DNA of 64,000 nt from Candidatus Nitrotoga sp. MKT (GTDB taxonomy: Bacteria > Pseudomonadota > Gammaproteobacteria > Burkholderiales > Gallionellaceae), in the NCBI GenBank assembly GCA_003402345.1, contig QFXH01000011.1:1-64000 (forward strand), in the 5' to 3' direction. Below are positions 51,677 through 61,808 of this stretch, in pieces. Under the pieces are notes generated by a model. The model did no database searches, was not told where the DNA came from, and worked only from the letters and a program-made list of their open reading frames with translations. Made by a program: the position numbers and the translations under genes. How positions within the stretch are numbered: position 1 is the stretch's first letter; the number at the start of each line of letters is the position of its first letter.

Positions 51677-51757
51677 ATGCACTTCTCTCGCCACATCTTG
51701 CAATTACACTCTACATCCAGCCTCTTGGCAGCGCTGCTGCTGCGCGTCGCGCGCTAA
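51677..51757 (+). promoter_or_regulatory. Candidate leucine-rich leader peptide upstream of leuA
   Basis: A 26-residue frame reads MHFSRHILQLHSTSSLLAAL then LLRVAR, with seven Leu codons including three CTG in a row, and ends 93 bases before leuA. Leucine-rich leaders that control leuA by attenuation are known in several bacteria. I do not see a clear terminator/antiterminator pair downstream, and the SD is weak. Confidence 0.5.
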
Positions 51758-51850
51758 ATATACCTCCCCATAGTTTTGAAGCAAATGACATCCGGCCGAA
51801 TTTTATTCGACATGGATCATGCAAATTAGATAATTGCGATGGAGTTCAGC

Positions 51851-53386
51851 ATGAAAGAAAAATTAATAATATTTGATACTACCTTGCGCGATGGCGAACA
51901 AAGTCCAGGCGCATCCATGACTAAGGAAGAAAAGCTCCGCATCGCGCGGCAATTGGAAAAACTGGGCGTTGATGTTATCGAGGCAGGGTTTGCGGCTGCC
52001 AGTCCGGGTGACGCAAATGCAGTCCGCAGTGTTGCGCAAATCATCGAGAGTTCTACGGTTTGCTCGTTGGCGCGCGCCACTGAAAACGATGTCCGCGCTG
52101 CTGGCGAAGCGATCAAGCCGGCGAAGTCTGGCCGCATTCACATTTTTATCGCTGCTTCACCCATCCACATGAAAATGAAATTGCGTATGCAGCCCGACCA
52201 AGTGGTGGAAGCGGCGGTGAAGGCGGTGAAACTCGCATCGGAATATACCGACGATATCGAATTTTCTGCCGAGGATGCGGTGCGCTCGGAAATGGATTTC
52301 CTCGTCCGCATTTTTGATGCAGTGATTCAAGCTGGAGCGAAGACCCTGAACGTGCCGGATACGGTTGGTTACAGCATTCCTGTTTTGTGGGGCGAGCGCA
52401 TCAAACAGCTGATCGAACGCGTGCCGAATTCTGGAAAAGTAGTCTGGTCCACCCATTGCCATAATGATCTCGGCATGGCGGTAGCCAATTCTCTTGCTGC
52501 CGTAATGAATGGTGCGCGCCAGGTGGAATGCACCATCAATGGTTTGGGTGAGCGTGCCGGGAACGCCAGTCTGGAAGAAATCGTGATGGCAGTAAAGACG
52601 CGCCGCGATGTGTTTAGTTGTGATTCGCGTATAGACACCACGCAGATCGTGCCGACTTCTAAACTTGTGTCCAGTATCACCGGTTATCCGGTGCAGCCTA
52701 ACAAGGCGATTGTAGGCGCGAATGCTTTTGCCCATGAATCGGGCATTCATCAGGACGGTGTGCTCAAGCACCGCGAGACTTATGAAATTATGCGTGCCGA
52801 AGATGTTGGCTGGAGCATGAACAAATTAACCTTGGGAAAACTTTCCGGCCGCAACGCGTTCCGCACACGGTTGCAGGAACTTGGTATCGTGCTGGAAAAC
52901 GAGGAGGTGGTAAACGATGCCTTTGCCCGTTTCAAAGAATTGGCCGACCGAAAGCGTGAAATTTTTGATGAAGACTTGCAAGCCTTAATCAGTGAAAGCG
53001 TGGTAGCGCAAGTTAGCGAGCATTATCGCTTGGTATCTTTGCGCGCGCATTCGGAAACTGGCCTTCTGCCTGTGGCGCAGGTGAGATTGAATGTGGGCGG
53101 AAAGGAATTAGTCGCCGAGGGTCAGGGAGGTGGGCCGGTCGATGCGACGTTCAAAGCCATTGAACAGATCGTGCAAAGTGGTACCGAATTGCAACTTTAT
53201 TCGGTAAACAACATCACTAGCGGCACGGATGCACAGGGCGAAGTGACCGTGCGGCTATCTAAGGGTGGCCGTATAGTCAATGGACAAGGTGCAGACACTG
53301 ATATCGTGGTGGCTTCCGCCAAGGCCTATTTGCATGCGCTGAATAAATTGGACAATGAAGCGGAGCGTACGCATCCGCAGGTGTGA
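51851..53386 (+). CDS. leuA: 2-isopropylmalate synthase
   Basis: First committed step of leucine synthesis. 511 residues. [19 protein letters not shown] is the HMGL-like signature; the metal-binding histidines are in [19 protein letters not shown] and [19 protein letters not shown]-terminal allosteric LeuA dimer domain begins near residue 385. I chose the ATG at 51851 (MKEKLII) with GGAG upstream. It is preceded by a leucine-rich candidate leader and followed by a strong terminator, so it is monocistronic. Confidence 0.96.
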   Translation: MKEKLIIFDTTLRDGEQSPGASMTKEEKLRIARQLEKLGVDVIEAGFAAASPGDANAVRSVAQIIESSTVCSLARATENDVRAAGEAIKPAKSGRIHIFIAASPIHMKMKLRMQPDQVVEAAVKAVKLASEYTDDIEFSAEDAVRSEMDFLVRIFDAVIQAGAKTLNVPDTVGYSIPVLWGERIKQLIERVPNSGKVVWSTHCHNDLGMAVANSLAAVMNGARQVECTINGLGERAGNASLEEIVMAVKTRRDVFSCDSRIDTTQIVPTSKLVSSITGYPVQPNKAIVGANAFAHESGIHQDGVLKHRETYEIMRAEDVGWSMNKLTLGKLSGRNAFRTRLQELGIVLENEEVVNDAFARFKELADRKREIFDEDLQALISESVVAQVSEHYRLVSLRAHSETGLLPVAQVRLNVGGKELVAEGQGGGPVDATFKAIEQIVQSGTELQLYSVNNITSGTDAQGEVTVRLSKGGRIVNGQGADTDIVVASAKAYLHALNKLDNEAERTHPQV

Positions 53387-53410
53387 TTTACTGATTGATT
53401 TTAGGCATTG

Positions 53411-53439
53411 ACGGCACGCCAGAAGGCGTGCCGTTTTTT
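53411..53439 (+). terminator. Rho-independent terminator after leuA
   Basis: ACGGCACGCC (53411-53420), loop AGAA, GGCGTGCCGT (53425-53434), then a run of T. A perfect 10-bp stem and textbook terminator. Confidence 0.95.
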
Positions 53440-53668
53440 CTGTCCTTACACATGCAACGGCTTAATGCTAAATCCTCACGGATATGGTGTAAGACCATAT
53501 TGATATGGCCAGATTATGTTTGAAGTCCGTTCGCCTTAAGTATGTATTCGCCCGCAGGCCGAAAGGCGTTGGCAAGAAACTGATTTCCCAGATAATTGGG
53601 CGCTGTTTGGCTATACTTCATCTACGCCAGAGATGAGTTTTTAAGTGAACTGAGGTTTTTCTACAGCC
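53440..53668. other. Intergenic region without a recognised gene
   Basis: 229 bases between leuA and the convergent acyltransferase gene. It contains a small hairpin (ATATGGT-GTAAG-ACCATAT) and a basic 43-codon frame from ATG 53503 with no supporting SD, which I judge more likely chance than a gene. Confidence 0.5.
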
Positions 53669-54805
53669 TCAACGTCGCATATGGATAAATGGCCGTTCAA
53701 TAAATGCATAGGATACTGAAGCTATGGCAATCGTCCCCACCGTAGTAGCCAGTAGTAGCAAGGGTAACCTGTTATCCTGAAGCGCGCTGAATAGTCCGGT
53801 TTCCGAAAGCCACCTGAGCAGGGGAGCATGCCATAAATAAATGCTATAGCTCACAATGCCGGCAAAAACGATAACTGAATTCCCAAATAACCAGCCTATC
53901 AGCCGATTGCCATTCATGCCCGCGATTGCCACCAACATTACCGCGAAGCTATATACCGTTGTCCAAGTATAAAAAATCAGGCTGTGGTTCCAATAGTCCA
54001 TCCATTTATATTGCATCCAACACAGACATAGGAGCAAGATGGCCAAGCCAGCCATTGCTACCAAGTTATGGTGTTTCGACAGCCATGTGGATATGCTATT
54101 TTTATTGACATGTAGCATTGCCCCGAGCATTCCCATGCCAAATGAATCCATGGAACCAGGCAATTGAGATGACATCAAAAAATTACCCGGGCCGGTGTAT
54201 ATGACTGTTCCAGCGCGCCACAACCACATACTGGTCAACATAAGAATCAGCAATAACAGCCAGCGTCTTGGATTGATCAGCCCTGCCAGAAATGGCAGCG
54301 CCAGATAAAACATGAATTCAATGGGCAATGTCCACCACACGGTATTGATTGGATCGATGCCTATGGGAGGCGGCACAAACAACATGAACAAGTGCCGCAA
54401 AAACGATTCCACATTGGCAATCGGACTGGCTTGGCCCAGTAAATAAGCCCCCCCAAGCAAGATAGCCAACTGGACGTAATAAGCCGGAAATACCCTGGCG
54501 GCCCGTCGGAACAAATAACGTTCCAGGTTAGGCTTTTCGCGTGTTCCTGCCTGCCATTGAGCGAACGGTAGGCTAAGCAAAAATCCGGAAAGCACAAAAA
54601 AAATTTGCACCCCCGACCAACCTAGCGAGAAGAAAGGCGTTAGGTCAATATTCCATTTGCCAATGGGGAAAGCAACAAGACCATGTTGTGATGCCTCATA
54701 AACGTGAAAGATCAGCACCCATAAAGCCGCCCATCCACGAAGCCCGGTTAATACACGCAAATGCGATTTATCTTCTGTGAAGATATGATTTTCCGGCGAA
54801 GTCAT
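53669..54805 (-). CDS. Membrane acyltransferase (acyltransferase 3 family)
   Basis: 378 residues with about ten membrane helices. LRGWAALWVLIFHVYEASQH gives the conserved R and catalytic His of the family; FFSLGWSGVQIFFVLSGFLL and ISYSIYLWHAPLLRWL are also typical. Such proteins O-acylate surface sugars or other envelope glycans; the substrate is unknown. It has no obvious polysaccharide genes beside it. The ATG lacks a strong SD, and the sequence convincingly starts close to it. Confidence 0.9.
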   Translation of the reverse strand: MTSPENHIFTEDKSHLRVLTGLRGWAALWVLIFHVYEASQHGLVAFPIGKWNIDLTPFFSLGWSGVQIFFVLSGFLLSLPFAQWQAGTREKPNLERYLFRRAARVFPAYYVQLAILLGGAYLLGQASPIANVESFLRHLFMLFVPPPIGIDPINTVWWTLPIEFMFYLALPFLAGLINPRRWLLLLILMLTSMWLWRAGTVIYTGPGNFLMSSQLPGSMDSFGMGMLGAMLHVNKNSISTWLSKHHNLVAMAGLAILLLCLCWMQYKWMDYWNHSLIFYTWTTVYSFAVMLVAIAGMNGNRLIGWLFGNSVIVFAGIVSYSIYLWHAPLLRWLSETGLFSALQDNRLPLLLLATTVGTIAIASVSYAFIERPFIHMRR

Positions 54806-54965
54806 AGTTGGGATTTTTAGTTTTTTTCAACGGGAGGGTTGCATGTTACTTTGTTACGGTCAAAGAAAACTGCGCCAGATCATAAAAAAACGAGGTTCAA
54901 ATTTTCAGCAAAATACTGGGAACGGGAGGGCGAAGGCGCAAGGGTTGCCAAGAAGAATTTATAGT

Positions 54966-55733
54966 CTAAATAATTTCTCGCCAAGAAAATCCTTCGTCTT
55001 GCGTGGCTACCGCAACCCATGCTGGGTTGCAATTGAGCGCTGTACTTAATGCGTGTACCGCTAGTTCAGGCGTATTGTTTTTACGGCTTAGGTGTGCAGC
55101 CACGATGTGCTGCAAACGGCTATAGTCTAACCGTGCCAGCAGCGCTGCCGCGTCTGCATTATTCAGGTGGCCGAATCGGCCACCTACACGTCGCTTAAGG
55201 CTTAACGGATAATCACTATTGGCCAATAGTGCAGCATCATGGTTACATTCCAGAACCAACGCATCACAGCCACTTAGCGTTGTTTCAATATGGGGAGTAG
55301 AGCAGCCAATATCGGTCAAGACCCCCAGCCGTTTTGCGCCATCGCTGAACATGTACTGTACTGGCTCAGCAGCATCATGCGGCACGAGAAAAGGATGCAC
55401 CAACAGTCCATCGATGGCAAAAGGAAGGTGCGGGTCAATTTTGGTCAGCTGGGGCAAGTTACCCAGCAATTTGAATTGTGCCCGAAGTGTGCCGTGGGTT
55501 AGCCATACTGGGATTGAATGTTTTCTTGCCAACCGTGCTACCCCGGCAATGTGGTCGCCATGTTCATGCGTTACCACGATGCCATTAAGAGAGTCAGGAG
55601 CCAAGCCAAGCCGCGCCAGGCGCGCACAGGTGTCAGTTAGGGGAAAGCCGCAGTCCATTAATACGCAGGTACTACCCGCTTGCACTACCAGTGCGTTACC
55701 TTCGCTGCCGCTACCAAGTGAAGCAAAGCGCAT
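54966..55733 (-). CDS. Metallo-beta-lactamase-fold hydrolase (YycJ/VicX-like)
   Basis: 255 residues. RFASLGSGSEGNALVVQAGS starts the fold, and the metal motif is THEHGDHIAGVARLA (HxHxDH). Further metal ligands are expected in TDIGCSTPHI, LECNHDAALL and AAHLSRKNNTPE. It resembles the YycJ/WalJ-like group, some members of which are 5'-exonucleases. It starts 16 bases after the bamC stop and may be cotranscribed. The acyltransferase upstream region shows no gene. Confidence 0.88.
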   Translation of the reverse strand: MRFASLGSGSEGNALVVQAGSTCVLMDCGFPLTDTCARLARLGLAPDSLNGIVVTHEHGDHIAGVARLARKHSIPVWLTHGTLRAQFKLLGNLPQLTKIDPHLPFAIDGLLVHPFLVPHDAAEPVQYMFSDGAKRLGVLTDIGCSTPHIETTLSGCDALVLECNHDAALLANSDYPLSLKRRVGGRFGHLNNADAAALLARLDYSRLQHIVAAHLSRKNNTPELAVHALSTALNCNPAWVAVATQDEGFSWREII

Positions 55734-55749
55734 AAATTAAGGACGAACG

Positions 55750-56883
55750 CTATTTGGTCAACTGTTTGTACAATAGTTCTGTAATACGCTGTGTGGCTTC
55801 GTCCTTGCCAGCATCTCCATTAAGCGCACGGACTTCAGTGACAGCCTTATTTTCACGCACGGTCACCCTATAGCGAGTTCCATCAACCGAATTTTTAGTG
55901 GACTTTTGGTCGCTATCATTACGCCAGAACATCAAATTATTGGCCCAGCTTTTTTTCTTCGCCATATCCTTGTCCGCGCTCACAAAGTATATGCCGCTTG
56001 CCCTGTCCTTGTCCTGCACCTCGATGCCCGCCTGATCTAACGCCAATCCAATCTGGCGCCAGCTTTTGTCAAATGGCTCGTTCAATATTATGGTTTTATG
56101 GCCGTTAATTTCTTGCAGTTTTGGCATGGTGGCCGCTGCCAATGACGAGCCGGCGACACTCTCTTGCGATTTAGGTGTTTGCTCGCCGCCCAATTTGGCC
56201 ATCAACAACTGCAACATGCTGGCTTCCAGCCCAGGATCATTCGGGCGCGGCCTCCATTTATAGCCGTTCTTATCCACGTCCAGCACTTCTTCCATGCCGC
56301 GATGGCTAATATAAATTTCCGCACTGCCGCCATCCTTGCTACGTTCCAAGCGAGTGCGATACATATCCTGTTCGCCAGATGAACTAAGCTGATCGAATAC
56401 TTTGCTAAGTATTTTACTTAAACCACTTTTTTGGACTTTGGCTTGTCTCTCGGTCCAGTCTGTTTCGATGATGCCAGCCGTAGGATTGTCTAATTTGATG
56501 AGAAAACCTTGTTCCTGCCAGAATTCTTTAACCAGCGGCCATACATTTTCTACCTTGCCTCCTACGACTAGCCAACGTTGGGTACCGCTACGTTCTATAT
56601 GCGCATTTTTCACTTCCGGCAGTACAGTGGCGCCCATACCCGCTTGCGTTACTTGACCTCCCTTAACAAAATCTGAGAAGTTTGCCGCGACCTCGCCGTC
56701 ACTACCTGGGATGATATGTTGGTTTTTAGTGACAGGGGTGGTTAGGTCAGGTGGGACTTCTAGGGTCGGCATTTTGTTTGCGGCAGATTTATAATCAACG
56801 CGCTTATTTTCAATGCCAACGGCACTGCATCCAGCCAAAATCAATAATGAAATAAATAATGCAGTTAAATGTAGTGTTCTCAT
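55750..56883 (-). CDS. bamC: Outer-membrane protein assembly factor BamC
   Basis: 377 residues. The lipoprotein signal RTLHLTALFISLLILAGC ends in a lipobox (LAGC). The N-terminal signature VDYKSAANKMPTLEVPPDLT is followed by the two helix-grip domains (WLVVGGKVENVWPLVKEFWQ, DKSWRQIGLALDQAGIEVQD). It is the BamC (NlpB/DapX) subunit of the BAM complex. I chose the ATG at 56883, with AGGGA upstream, rather than the longer frame to 57000. The downstream position after dapA is conserved in many proteobacteria. Confidence 0.92.
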   Translation of the reverse strand: MRTLHLTALFISLLILAGCSAVGIENKRVDYKSAANKMPTLEVPPDLTTPVTKNQHIIPGSDGEVAANFSDFVKGGQVTQAGMGATVLPEVKNAHIERSGTQRWLVVGGKVENVWPLVKEFWQEQGFLIKLDNPTAGIIETDWTERQAKVQKSGLSKILSKVFDQLSSSGEQDMYRTRLERSKDGGSAEIYISHRGMEEVLDVDKNGYKWRPRPNDPGLEASMLQLLMAKLGGEQTPKSQESVAGSSLAAATMPKLQEINGHKTIILNEPFDKSWRQIGLALDQAGIEVQDKDRASGIYFVSADKDMAKKKSWANNLMFWRNDSDQKSTKNSVDGTRYRVTVRENKAVTEVRALNGDAGKDEATQRITELLYKQLTK

Positions 56884-57039
56884 GCCATCCCTGAAATTGA
56901 TTATTACCGTAAGTTCAATTAGTTGAGCATTGCATAATTTAAAAATGCCCTGACATTTAGGATGCGCAGTAATAGGCGAAAGTTCCGTCACTTCTCCCAC
57001 TATGCTAAGGAACTTTACTGGTATTTGGTCTGAAGTAAG

Positions 57040-57918
57040 CTAATTGATCACTCCTGCCTGGCGCATCGCATTCTCTACCATATTTTGGGAGGCTGCGGAC
57101 AGTGGCGTAAGCGGTAGGCGCAGCACATTCTTCATTTTTCCCATAGACGACACAGCCCATTTTACCGGGATGGGGTTGGCTTCAATAAATAAGTAACGGT
57201 GTAATCCAAGCAAGCGGAAATTGATCTCGCGCGCCTTGGCCACTTCACCGTTCAAGGCCGCTAAACACATTTCATGCATTAATCTGGGTGCCACGTTGGC
57301 GGTAACGGAAATCGTGCCATGTGCGCCCAACAGTATCAGTGCCAACGCGCTTGCATCATCACCACTGTATACCGCGAAATCTTTTGGTGCCCGCTGCAAC
57401 AGGTCACTTCCGCGCTCGATATTACCGCTCGCGTCTTTGATGCCAACGATATTGGGAATCTGTGCCAAACGCAGCACAGTATCGTTATTCATGTCTGCAC
57501 AGGTGCGTCCAGGCACGTTATATAGGATATGCGGCATATCCACAGCCTCGGCAATGGCTTTGAAGTGCAAGTACAAACCCTCTTGCGTCGGCTTGTTATA
57601 GTATGGCACTACTGTCAATGAAGCGTCTGCGCCTGCCTTTTTTGAGAAGGCCGCCAATTCGATAGCTTCTTTGGTTGAATTCGCGCCTGTTCCGGCAATC
57701 ACTGGAATGCGCCCGGCCACATGCTCCACTGCCACCTGAATTAACAATTCATGCTCGGTTAAATCCACTGTAGGCGACTCACCCGTGGTGCCAACCACTA
57801 CAATGCTATCCGTGCCTTGCATAATATGAAAATCAATCAATGCGCGGAAGGCAGCCAAATCCAGGCTGCCGTCCTCGTCCATTGGGGTCACGATTGCAAC
57901 AATGCTGCCCTTAATCAT
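57040..57918 (-). CDS. dapA: 4-hydroxy-tetrahydrodipicolinate synthase
   Basis: DapA condenses pyruvate and aspartate semialdehyde in lysine and peptidoglycan synthesis. 292 residues. The GTTGESPT phosphate motif, [11 protein letters not shown] with the catalytic Tyr, [11 protein letters not shown] and [13 protein letters not shown] with the Schiff-base Lys are visible. I chose the ATG at 57918 ([13 protein letters not shown]) over the TTG at 57930. The gene precedes bamC in the same direction, a classical pair. Confidence 0.97.
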   Translation of the reverse strand: MIKGSIVAIVTPMDEDGSLDLAAFRALIDFHIMQGTDSIVVVGTTGESPTVDLTEHELLIQVAVEHVAGRIPVIAGTGANSTKEAIELAAFSKKAGADASLTVVPYYNKPTQEGLYLHFKAIAEAVDMPHILYNVPGRTCADMNNDTVLRLAQIPNIVGIKDASGNIERGSDLLQRAPKDFAVYSGDDASALALILLGAHGTISVTANVAPRLMHEMCLAALNGEVAKAREINFRLLGLHRYLFIEANPIPVKWAVSSMGKMKNVLRLPLTPLSAASQNMVENAMRQAGVIN

Positions 57919-58091
57919 GGTGTCCAACAATACAGAAATTGGATCGATTATCTGGCGAACTGTCTACTTTTGAATTTTGTATACGCATAGGATATTATTT
58001 TTTATAGAAAAATATTTTGTCTAGGTAGAAAAAACAGATAGTTATCATTTGTTACGGTAAAACCCCGGCAAACGCCTAGATCATTTATGTT

Positions 58092-58541
58092 TTAGCGGAC
58101 ACCGAACAATTCAACATCAAAAATCAATGCTGCATTTGGTGGAATGGCGCTTCCTGCGCCTCTTGCGCCATAACCCAAGTCAGCTGGAATAATCAGTGTG
58201 CGTTGACCGCCGACTTTCATACCAGCAACGCCTTGATCCCAGCCTTTAATTACGCGCCCTTCGCCTAATGGAAAGGAAAAATGCGCACCACGATCAAGAG
58301 AGCTATCAAACTTTGCCCCTTTGTTGCTTGGAGCGGTCGCACTATAAAGCCAGCCTGTGTAATGTACGTCAACCGTTTTACCTGCTACGGCTTCTTTGCC
58401 ATCGCCAACTTTGATATCTTTTTTAATAAGTTTTGTAACGGCAGTTGCCGCATTATCAGTGGCAGAGAATGCGCTTTGGGTTAGCGACATCATAGGCAGA
58501 AGAAATATGCCAGAAAAAAATAATGCTTTAAATTTATGCAT
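58092..58541 (-). CDS. Exported FKBP-type peptidyl-prolyl isomerase
   Basis: 149 residues. The signal peptide ends at QSAFS-ATD. The FKBP domain contains VDVHYTGWLYSATAPSNKGA, KFDSSLDRGAHFSFPLGEGR, VIKGWDQGVAGMKVGGQRTL and PADLGYGARGAGSAIPPNAA, all conserved active-site blocks. It should work in the periplasm as a folding helper. The gene stands alone; about 300 AT-rich bases to xth upstream (58542-58858) show no other gene. Confidence 0.93.
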   Translation of the reverse strand: MHKFKALFFSGIFLLPMMSLTQSAFSATDNAATAVTKLIKKDIKVGDGKEAVAGKTVDVHYTGWLYSATAPSNKGAKFDSSLDRGAHFSFPLGEGRVIKGWDQGVAGMKVGGQRTLIIPADLGYGARGAGSAIPPNAALIFDVELFGVR

Positions 58542-58858
58542 GATTAAACCCCGGAAAAAATTTAAGTTTGCAATAATATCATTATTAGGCTGTATCTAGC
58601 AGCCCTAGCCTCGTCATCAAGGTGAGATGAGTCTAAAGATAGGCTGTAAAAACAGGTTCCAACGTTTCGGTAACAAACCGAAAACGAATGACCCAGAGTA
58701 TTTGGTTTAGTCAGCGCCATGAATTTTAAGACAGACAAGCAAGGGTATGATGCGGTATATTCAATTTATTTCAATGCACATGGCCATCCCCCAAAAAATA
58801 CCCCTCACAATATACGTGTGAAAATTAATTTCAATTTAATCAAACTAGTTGAAGCTGT

Positions 58859-59629
58859 ATGAAAATTGCGACTTGGAATGTGAATTCGCTTAAAGTGCGC
58901 TTGCCGCATACATTGGACTGGCTGGCGGTTAATCAGCCGGATGCCCTGTGTTTGCAGGAAACCAAGCAAGAGGACAGTAAATTCCCCTTGGCAGAGTTAC
59001 AACAGGCTGGTTACCAAGCTGTGTTCAGCGGGCAGAAGACCTATAACGGTGTTGCCATTATCAGCAAGGCTGTGCCTGAAGACGTAATGCACGGCATACC
59101 GAATTTCCCGGATGAACAAAAACGAGTAATTGCTGCCACGCTCAACGGCATACGTGTGATATGCATTTATGTGCCAAACGGTCAAAGCGTAGACTCAGAC
59201 AAATATCAATACAAATTAGCGTGGCTGACTGCTTTGCAGCAATGGTTAAAGGACGAGCTGGTTCGTTACCCTAAACTGGTGCTGCTTGGCGATTACAACA
59301 TTGCGCCTGAAGACCGTGACGTGCACGATCCACAGGCATGGGTAGGCAATGTGCTGGTAAGCGAGCCTGAGCGCGCGGCGTTCCGAGCGCTCGAACAGCT
59401 TGGGTTGCGCGATAGTTTCCGCCTATTCGAGCAACCGGAGAAATCCTATACCTGGTGGGATTACCGCATGATGGCCTTCCGCCGCAATATGGGATTGCGC
59501 ATTGACCACATTTTGGTGAGTGAGGCGTTGGTACCAAATTGCACTGCCTGTTCGATAGACCGCACATTACGAAAGCTGGAGCGTCCATCAGATCATGTGC
59601 CAGTGGTGGCGGATATCACACAATGTTAG
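58859..59629 (+). CDS. xth: Exodeoxyribonuclease III family protein
   Basis: AP endonuclease and 3'-5' exonuclease of base-excision repair. 256 residues: IATWNVNSLKVRLPHTLDWL, LQETKQEDSKFPLAELQQAG, VLLGDYNIAPEDRDVHDPQA, YTWWDYRMMAFRRNMGLRID and RPSDHVPVVADI hold the metal-binding Glu and catalytic Asp/His. It is of the ExoIII/XthA2 type. Its ATG has a GAAG near it. The following GFA gene starts 26 bases later and may be cotranscribed. Confidence 0.95.
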   Translation: MKIATWNVNSLKVRLPHTLDWLAVNQPDALCLQETKQEDSKFPLAELQQAGYQAVFSGQKTYNGVAIISKAVPEDVMHGIPNFPDEQKRVIAATLNGIRVICIYVPNGQSVDSDKYQYKLAWLTALQQWLKDELVRYPKLVLLGDYNIAPEDRDVHDPQAWVGNVLVSEPERAAFRALEQLGLRDSFRLFEQPEKSYTWWDYRMMAFRRNMGLRIDHILVSEALVPNCTACSIDRTLRKLERPSDHVPVVADITQC

Positions 59630-59654
59630 GCTGTTGTAGAAAAGAGATTGCTGA

Positions 59655-60065
59655 ATGACTTTATTCCGTGGTGGCTGCCTATGTGGTGCCGTGCGTTATG
59701 AAACGACCTCTGATCCTTTGAACCAGAGGGTATGTCACTGTAGGGTTTGTCAAAAAGTTATCGGCGCTGCTTTCAATGCTCGCGTACTCATGCGCGTCGA
59801 GCATGTTGCTATCTCTGGCCCAATCAACACATTCCACTCTTCAGAAACTCTTGAGCGCGGTTTTTGTTCGCATTGCGGTTCTAGCGTTTTTTCGCGGCGT
59901 GTTTCTGCTGGAGTCATCGGCTTAACAGCCGGCAGCCTCGACGAGCCGTTACTGTTCAAACCTGACATGCACTTTTGGGTATCTTCAAAGCAACCATGGC
60001 TAGTAATCGCAGATAACCTGCCTCAATATCCAGAAGGTCCGCCATCGTTAGGTTATAAACTATAG
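59655..60065 (+). CDS. GFA family (DUF636) zinc-binding protein
   Basis: 136 residues. GGCLCGAVRYETTSDPLNQR, VCHCRVCQKVIGAAFNARVL and FCSHCGSSVFSRR supply the Cys ligands of the GFA (glutathione-dependent formaldehyde-activating) fold. The family's enzymatic role is mostly unproven. It lies between xth and the convergent trpE. Confidence 0.9.
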   Translation: MTLFRGGCLCGAVRYETTSDPLNQRVCHCRVCQKVIGAAFNARVLMRVEHVAISGPINTFHSSETLERGFCSHCGSSVFSRRVSAGVIGLTAGSLDEPLLFKPDMHFWVSSKQPWLVIADNLPQYPEGPPSLGYKL

Positions 60066-60195
60066 TAGTTACGGCACTTGGCCTAACATTACATTCAACC
60101 CTGACGTGCTAACGCGCGCCGGTTAGTTTAAGTTTAGACGCCTGCCACAGAAGTTCAATCTTGTTATTGAAAAACGTAAGTTTCTGCCGCGCAAG

Positions 60196-61695
60196 TTATA
60201 GGGCAATTCCTGTTTCGTCAGCATTATCCAGTCCAGCCAGCACCATCTCGGCGGCTCGTAGCACGGCACGTGCTTTATTCTGTGTTTCTGTCCATTCGCT
60301 AGCCGGTACTGAATCGGCTACCAAGCCCCCCCCGGATTGGACATAAAGAGTGTCTGCTTTGATCACCGCAGTGCGGATGGCGATGGCAAGATCCATGTCG
60401 CCGTTGAAGCCAAGATAGCCGACTGCGCCCGCATAGATGCCACGCTTGGAAGGCTCCAGTTCGTCGATGATTTCCATCGCACGAACTTTGGGTGCGCCGC
60501 TTACCGTGCCAGCCGGGAAGGTGGCTTTCAAAACCGCAATTGCATCCAGTCCCGGTTTGAGCGTGCCTTCGACATTGGACACAATGTGCATCACGTGCGA
60601 ATACCGTTCAATCACCATTTTCTCGGTGAGCTTCACTGTGCCCTGCTGCGCGACGCGGCCAACGTCATTACGTCCGAGGTCTATGAGCATCAGGTGTTCC
60701 GCCAGCTCCTTTGGATCGGCTAGCAGCTCTTGCGCCAGCGTGGCATCCTGTTGCGGTGTCTTACCGCGCGGACGTGTGCCAGCAATGGGGCGCACGGTTA
60801 CGTTGTCACCTTCCAGCCGCACCAGAATTTCCGGTGAAGCGCCGACCACGTGATGGTCGTCCATGTCGTAATAGAACATGTAGGGTGAGGGGTTGATGGA
60901 GCGCAGCACCCGGTAAAGATTGAGCGGTGCCGCAGGGAATGGCTGGCTCATGCGCTGCGAAGGCACAACCTGCATGATGTCGCCATCGAAAATGTAGCGC
61001 TTGGCCTTTTCTACGGCCTGTTTGTAGGCTTCTTCACCGAACTCAGATATGGCCTTTTGGGGGGGGAATTGCGGGGCACGGGGTATTTCAACCGGTTGGC
61101 GCAGCAATTGTGACAGTTCTTGCAGGCGCTGCCGTGCCAATGCATAAGCATTTGGCAGTTCCGGATTGGCATATACGATGAAGATGAGCTTGCCGGATAG
61201 GTTGTCCACTACCGCCAGCTGCTCGGTGAGCATTAGCAGTATATCCGGCGTACCGAGCACGTCCTGCTTTTGCGTTTTGGCCAGACGTGGCTCGATATAG
61301 CGTACGGTGTCATACCCGAAATAACCAGCTAGCCCACCAGTAAAGCGCGGCAGGCCGGGCAGCGGCGCAACCTTGAAACGCGACTGGTAGTCTTTGATGA
61401 AATCCAGCGGGTTGTCCGCATTTTGGACGGTTTCGCCAGTCGCAGTGGTGAGCGTAATGTGCTTGCCGCGCACCGTAATGCGTGTATCGGCGGGCAGTCC
61501 GATAAAGGAATAGCGGCCGAAGCGTTCACCACCCTGCACTGATTCCAGTAGATAGGAATAAGGTTTGTTGGCGAGCTTAAGATACAGCGACAATGGCGTA
61601 TCCAGATCAGCGAAGGTCTCTGCCACCAGCGGGATACGGTTATATCCTTGCTCGGCAAGTTGATCGAAAGCTTGTTCAGAAATGGGGTTCAACAC
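60196..61695 (-). CDS. trpE: Anthranilate synthase component I
   Basis: 499 residues, chorismate to anthranilate. An N-terminal tryptophan-binding region with [18 protein letters not shown] is followed by the chorismate-binding domain: [42 protein letters not shown] and [18 protein letters not shown]. The start is GTG, with AGGAG 7 bases upstream. It lies in the gene order rpe-gph-trpE. trpG, trpD and trpC, often next, are not downstream: instead the convergent GFA gene follows. Confidence 0.96.
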   Translation of the reverse strand: MLNPISEQAFDQLAEQGYNRIPLVAETFADLDTPLSLYLKLANKPYSYLLESVQGGERFGRYSFIGLPADTRITVRGKHITLTTATGETVQNADNPLDFIKDYQSRFKVAPLPGLPRFTGGLAGYFGYDTVRYIEPRLAKTQKQDVLGTPDILLMLTEQLAVVDNLSGKLIFIVYANPELPNAYALARQRLQELSQLLRQPVEIPRAPQFPPQKAISEFGEEAYKQAVEKAKRYIFDGDIMQVVPSQRMSQPFPAAPLNLYRVLRSINPSPYMFYYDMDDHHVVGASPEILVRLEGDNVTVRPIAGTRPRGKTPQQDATLAQELLADPKELAEHLMLIDLGRNDVGRVAQQGTVKLTEKMVIERYSHVMHIVSNVEGTLKPGLDAIAVLKATFPAGTVSGAPKVRAMEIIDELEPSKRGIYAGAVGYLGFNGDMDLAIAIRTAVIKADTLYVQSGGGLVADSVPASEWTETQNKARAVLRAAEMVLAGLDNADETGIAL

Positions 61696-61808
61696 GAATG
61701 GCTCCTAACTCAAAAAATGGGAAGACGGCAGCACTAAAACGGGGCGGTGATCACCATCGCCATGCGGTAGTTTTTCTCCAGGTTTTGAAATTATCGTGTG
61801 TCATCAGG

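Noticed and set aside
53503-53634. 43-codon basic ORF after leuA
   Set aside because: No SD and no coupling to a neighbour; likely chance.
61696-61808. Possible trp leader with a GGTGATCACC palindrome
   Set aside because: A short ORF (MAMVITAPF) exists before trpE but has no tandem Trp codons, and no attenuator hairpin pair is visible.
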